Assembly: GCF_000349945.1 (NCBI RefSeq)
Contig: NC_020516.1
Span: 1,302,001 to 1,366,000, forward strand
Reading direction: 5' to 3'
Source: Azoarcus sp. KH32C
Lineage (GTDB): Bacteria; Pseudomonadota; Gammaproteobacteria; Burkholderiales; Rhodocyclaceae
DNA: 64,000 bases
Positions 60,738-64,000 of the stretch are shown here, piece by piece. Every line of letters starts with the position of its first letter. Position 1 is the stretch's first letter. A model generated the notes under the pieces. It saw nothing but the letters and a program-made list of their open reading frames with translations, was not told where the DNA came from and ran no database searches. Both the position numbers and the translations under genes were made by a program.

Positions 60738-62915
60738 TCAGCCCTGCGCCTTCTTCACCTGACGCCAGCGGTGCAGCAGCGGTTCGGTATAGCCGCTGGG
60801 CTGCTGGCAGCCCTTGAAGATCAGGTCCTTGGCGGCCTGGAAGGCAATGGACTTGTCGAAGTCTGCGGCCATCGGCTGGTACAGCGGGTCGTCCGCGTTC
60901 TGCTGGTCGACCACCGCGGCCATCCGCTTCAGGGTCTCCATGACCTGGGCCTCGTTGGTCACGCCGTGGCGCAGCCAGTTGGCGATGTGCTGGCTCGAGA
61001 TGCGCAGCGTCGCACGGTCTTCCATCAGGCCGATGTTGTTGATGTCCGGCACCTTCGAGCAGCCGACGCCCTGGTCGACCCAGCGCACGACATAGCCGAG
61101 GATGCCCTGGGCGTTGTTGTCGAGTTCCTGCTGGATCTCCGTAGCGCTCCAGTCCGCGCTCGCGGCGACCGGCACGGTCAGCAGGTTGTTCATCAGGCCG
61201 TCGCGTTCGGCGGCGAGGCTGATCTTCTCCATTTCCTGCTGCACGGCCTTCACGTCGACCTGGTGGTAGTGCAGCGCGTGCAGCACGGCGGCGGTCGGCG
61301 AGGGCACCCAGGCGGTCGTCGCGCCGGCCTTCGGATGGCCGATCTTCTGCTTCAGCATCTCGGCCATCAGGTCCGGCATCGCCCACATGCCCTTGCCGAT
61401 CTGCGCCTTGCCGCGCAGGCCGCAGTCGAGGCCGACCAGCACGTTCAGGCGCTCGTAGGCCTGGATCCAGGCCGAGGTCTTCATGTCGCCCTTGCGGATC
61501 ATCGGGCCCGCTTCCATCGCGGTGTGCATCTCGTCGCCGGTGCGATCGAGGAAGCCGGTGTTGATGAAGGCGACACGCGATTCGGTGGCCTTGATGCAGG
61601 CGGCGAGGTTCACCGAGGTGCGGCGCTCCTCGTCCATGATGCCGACCTTCATCGTGCTGGCGGGCAGGCCCAGCAGTTGCTCGACGCGGCCGAAGAGCTC
61701 ATTGGTGAAGGCGACTTCGGCCGGGCCGTGCATCTTCGGCTTCACGATGTACATGCTGCCGGTGCGCGAGTTGCCCTTGCACTTCAGGTCGTGCGTCGAG
61801 ATCAGCGTTGTGATGACCCCGTCCATGATGCCTTCCGGGATCTCGCTGCCGTCGGCGAGCAGGATCGCCGGGTTGGTCATCAAGTGGCCGACGTTGCGGA
61901 TGAAGAGCAGCGAACGGCCGTGCAGACGCAGCGCCGAGCCGTCCGGCGCGGTGTATTCGCGGTCCGCGTTCAACTTGCGGACCACGGTCTTGCCCCCCTT
62001 GTCGAAGGACTCGACGAGGGTGCCGTTGATCAGGCCCAGCCAGTTGCGGTAGGCGATGACCTTGTCTTCGGCGTCGACGGCGGCGACCGAGTCTTCGCAG
62101 TCCATGATCGTCGAGATGGCGGCTTCGACGAGGACGTCCTTGATGCCTGCGGCGTCGGTCTTGCCGATCATGTGGCCGCGGTCGATCTGGATCTCGAGGT
62201 GCAGGCCGTTGTTACGCAGCAGCACGGCCGAGGGAGCCGCGGCCGCGCCCTGATAGCCGGCGAACTTGGTCGGCTCGGCGAGTGCGGTCTGGCTGCCGTC
62301 CTGCAGCGTGACGACGAGTTGGCCGCCGACGACGGAGTACAGTACGGCCTGGCTGTGGTCGCCCTGGGCGAGCGGGGCGGCCTGGTTCAGGACGTCGCGC
62401 GCAAAGGCGATGACGCGTGCGCCGCGGACCGGGTTGAAGCTCGCGCCGGCTTCGGCGCCGCCGTCGGAGGGGATCGCGTCGGTGCCGTAGAGGGCATCGT
62501 ACAGGCTGCCCCAGCGCGCGTTGGCGGCGTTCAGCGCGTAGCGCGCGTTCATGATCGGCACGACGAGTTGCGGGCCGGACTGGTCGCGCAATTCGGAGTC
62601 GACGTTGGCGGTCGTGACCTTGAACGGCGCCGGCACGGGCTGCAGGTAGCCGATCGACTCGAGGAAGCTGCGGTAGGCCGCCATGTCCTGGATCGGGCCG
62701 GGGTTCGCGCGGTGCCAGGTGTCGAGCTGGGTCTGCAGGCGGTCGCGTTCGGCGAGGAGGGCGCGGTTCTTCGGCGCGAGTTCGTTGGCGAGCTCGCTGA
62801 AGCCTTTCCAGAAGGCGCCGGCGTCGATGCCGGTGCCGGGCAGGACTTCGGTCTCGACGAAGCGGTGCAGTTCGGCATCAACCTGCAGCTGGTGGCATTG
62901 GATTCTCGTGCTCAT
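60738..62915 (-). CDS. glcB: Malate synthase G
   Basis: The 725-residue enzyme condenses glyoxylate and acetyl-CoA to malate, the second step of the glyoxylate shunt and of glycolate use. It is the monomeric G isoform. HLEIQIDRGHMIGKTDAAGIKD, MDCEDSVAAVDAEDK and SLLFIRNVGHLMTNPAIL are characteristic. It is the third gene of an operon, 12 bases after the TauE/SafE permease. No aceB-type synthase is in the window. Confidence 0.97.
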   Translation of the reverse strand: MSTRIQCHQLQVDAELHRFVETEVLPGTGIDAGAFWKGFSELANELAPKNRALLAERDRLQTQLDTWHRANPGPIQDMAAYRSFLESIGYLQPVPAPFKVTTANVDSELRDQSGPQLVVPIMNARYALNAANARWGSLYDALYGTDAIPSDGGAEAGASFNPVRGARVIAFARDVLNQAAPLAQGDHSQAVLYSVVGGQLVVTLQDGSQTALAEPTKFAGYQGAAAAPSAVLLRNNGLHLEIQIDRGHMIGKTDAAGIKDVLVEAAISTIMDCEDSVAAVDAEDKVIAYRNWLGLINGTLVESFDKGGKTVVRKLNADREYTAPDGSALRLHGRSLLFIRNVGHLMTNPAILLADGSEIPEGIMDGVITTLISTHDLKCKGNSRTGSMYIVKPKMHGPAEVAFTNELFGRVEQLLGLPASTMKVGIMDEERRTSVNLAACIKATESRVAFINTGFLDRTGDEMHTAMEAGPMIRKGDMKTSAWIQAYERLNVLVGLDCGLRGKAQIGKGMWAMPDLMAEMLKQKIGHPKAGATTAWVPSPTAAVLHALHYHQVDVKAVQQEMEKISLAAERDGLMNNLLTVPVAASADWSATEIQQELDNNAQGILGYVVRWVDQGVGCSKVPDINNIGLMEDRATLRISSQHIANWLRHGVTNEAQVMETLKRMAAVVDQQNADDPLYQPMAADFDKSIAFQAAKDLIFKGCQQPSGYTEPLLHRWRQVKKAQG

Positions 62916-62927
62916 GATTCCTCGCTC

Positions 62928-63704
62928 TTAGTTCAGATAGGTCTTGCAGAAATAATAGGTGGTCAAAACGCTTCCCACACCGATGATGAAGCGCCGCAAC
63001 CACGTGGCTGGCACCTTGCGGGCGCCGACCGCTCCCCAATAACCGCCGATTGCCGCGGTGACGATCATGACCAGCGTGTGTGGCCAGCTCACCGCGCCGG
63101 CGATGACGAAAGTGACGACGGCGACGCTGTAGATGATCGCCGACAGCCAGTTCTTGAGTGCGTTGATGTCGTGGATGTCGCGGTGGCCCTGGATCGCGAG
63201 CGCGGCGATCATCACGATGCCCATGCCGGCGCCGAAGAAGCCGCCGTACACCGAGACGATCAGCTGGAACAGCAGTCCGCCGGCGCTGCCGTGCGACGGG
63301 CCTTGCCCGGCGCGATCGCGCAGGCGGTTCAACAGCGCCGAGATCCGTCCGCTGCCGGCAAACATCACGGTCGCGATCAGCAGCAGCCAAGGGATCAGCT
63401 TCGAGAAGGTGTCGTCTTGCGTCGCGAGGAGCAGCAGTCCGCCGGCGACGCCGCCGACCAGCGCCACCGCCGACAGTGCCGGAAGGCCCTTGCTGAAGCG
63501 GCTCAATTCGCGCCGATACGCCCAGGCGCTCGACAGGCTCGCCGGCCACAGCGCGACCGCATTGCTCGCGTTCGCGACCACCGGCGGCACGCCGATCGCG
63601 AGCAGCGCGGGAAACGAGAAGAAGGTGCCGCCCCCGGCAACGGAGTTCATCGCGCCGGCCATCGCGGCGGCGATTCCGATGACGAGGATGTCGGTGGGGT
63701 TCAT
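62928..63704 (-). CDS. TauE/SafE-family permease
   Basis: The 258-residue protein has about eight membrane helices in two repeats (AAMAGAMNSVAGGGTFFSFPALLA; VSVYGGFFGAGMGIVMIAAL), the TauE/SafE (DUF81) signature. Members move sulfonates, sulfite or small organic anions. The start overlaps the HAD stop by four bases (ATGA) and the stop is 12 bases before glcB, so it is central to the operon. Substrate is inferred only from context. Confidence 0.85.
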   Translation of the reverse strand: MNPTDILVIGIAAAMAGAMNSVAGGGTFFSFPALLAIGVPPVVANASNAVALWPASLSSAWAYRRELSRFSKGLPALSAVALVGGVAGGLLLLATQDDTFSKLIPWLLLIATVMFAGSGRISALLNRLRDRAGQGPSHGSAGGLLFQLIVSVYGGFFGAGMGIVMIAALAIQGHRDIHDINALKNWLSAIIYSVAVVTFVIAGAVSWPHTLVMIVTAAIGGYWGAVGARKVPATWLRRFIIGVGSVLTTYYFCKTYLN

Positions 63705-64000
63705 CGACGGCCGTCCTGGCGGAAGCGGGCCTGCACGAAGTCGACGACGTCCGTCAGGCGTTGTCCGGTTGCCGTCGGTGTCACGCCGAGCTCTTCGATC
63801 GGCTGCTGGGTGCGGTTGATCCAGAAGGTGGTGTAGCCGAACCAGGTCGCGCCGGCGGCATCCCAACCGTTCGAGGAGACGAATAGGATCTCGCGCGCCG
63901 GGCAGCCGAAAGCGTCGGGGCCGAGCTGGTAGGCGGCGTCGGCGGTCTTGTACTGGCGCACGGCGTCCACCGACAGCACGTGGGCGAAGAGCCCGCTCAT
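63701..64000 (-). CDS. HAD-family haloacid dehalogenase type II, N-terminus beyond window
   Basis: About 99 residues of the C-terminal half are visible; the 5' end is outside the window and the first Met here is probably internal. FAHVLSVDAVRQYKTADAAYQLG carries the lysine motif, and FVSSNGWDAAGATWFGYTTFWINR is the SxNxWD segment typical of (S)-2-haloacid dehalogenases. These convert 2-haloacids to 2-hydroxyacids. The gene couples to the TauE/SafE gene. Confidence 0.85.
   Translation of the reverse strand: MSGLFAHVLSVDAVRQYKTADAAYQLGPDAFGCPAREILFVSSNGWDAAGATWFGYTTFWINRTQQPIEELGVTPTATGQRLTDVVDFVQARFRQDGRR

Noticed and set aside
60771..63836. A plus-strand open frame of about 1021 codons antisense to glcB and the permease
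   Set aside because: No recognisable domain or start signal; it mirrors well-supported genes.

Overview
The window is a GC-rich bacterial chromosome segment with very dense coding. Its gene set fits a metabolically versatile, probably facultatively anaerobic betaproteobacterium. My best guess is the Azoarcus/Aromatoleum/Thauera part of the Rhodocyclales. This is inferred from gene content and order; no 16S gene or other decisive marker is present. I saw no tRNA, rRNA, CRISPR array, insertion sequence or prophage.

Layout. Positions 1-1735 hold the edge of an accessory region: a VPA1267-family gene overlapping a RecD2-like helicase that runs off the window. From 1853 to 23574 the content is mostly housekeeping: folE2; xseB-ispA-dxs; a solitary Rieske oxygenase; a soluble PAS histidine kinase; an RND efflux pair; ileS-lspA-fkpB-ispH; ribF; tsaE-amiC divergent from queG-murI; and a SpoIIAA-like/sulfurtransferase pair. 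From 23635 to 33000 come two DMT transporters around glpK-glpD, a DUF2917 gene, a GcvA-type LysR regulator, and an OmpR/EnvZ-type system next to a Spy-like periplasmic protein. From 33084 to 42153 lie aceA, rraA, clpS-clpA, cspA, rpmB-rpmG, radC, coaBC, dut and a Nudix gene. From 42158 to 44651 is a small sulfur-oxidation set (fccAB and soxYZ). From 44659 to 50507 are aceK, a monomeric NADP isocitrate dehydrogenase and a dimeric one. The rest holds ompW, an lrgAB-transporter-EF-G-like-DUF4212 cluster, a TonB receptor, a Gate-domain membrane protein, a thioesterase, and an operon of a HAD dehalogenase (cut by the window end), a TauE/SafE permease and malate synthase G.

How the genes work together. 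Isocitrate lyase (aceA), malate synthase G (glcB), AceK and two isocitrate dehydrogenases form an almost complete glyoxylate-shunt/TCA branch-point set. Two of them, aceA and the monomeric dehydrogenase, share a nearly identical 19-bp motif in the same orientation about 165 bases upstream of their start codons. This is the strongest candidate here for an undescribed regulatory circuit. FolE2, the isoprenoid genes (dxs, ispA, ispH), ribF and coaBC supply cofactors and precursors. FccAB with SoxYZ suggests partial sulfide/thiosulfate oxidation without SoxB in this window. Small overlaps of stop and start codons mark many operons.
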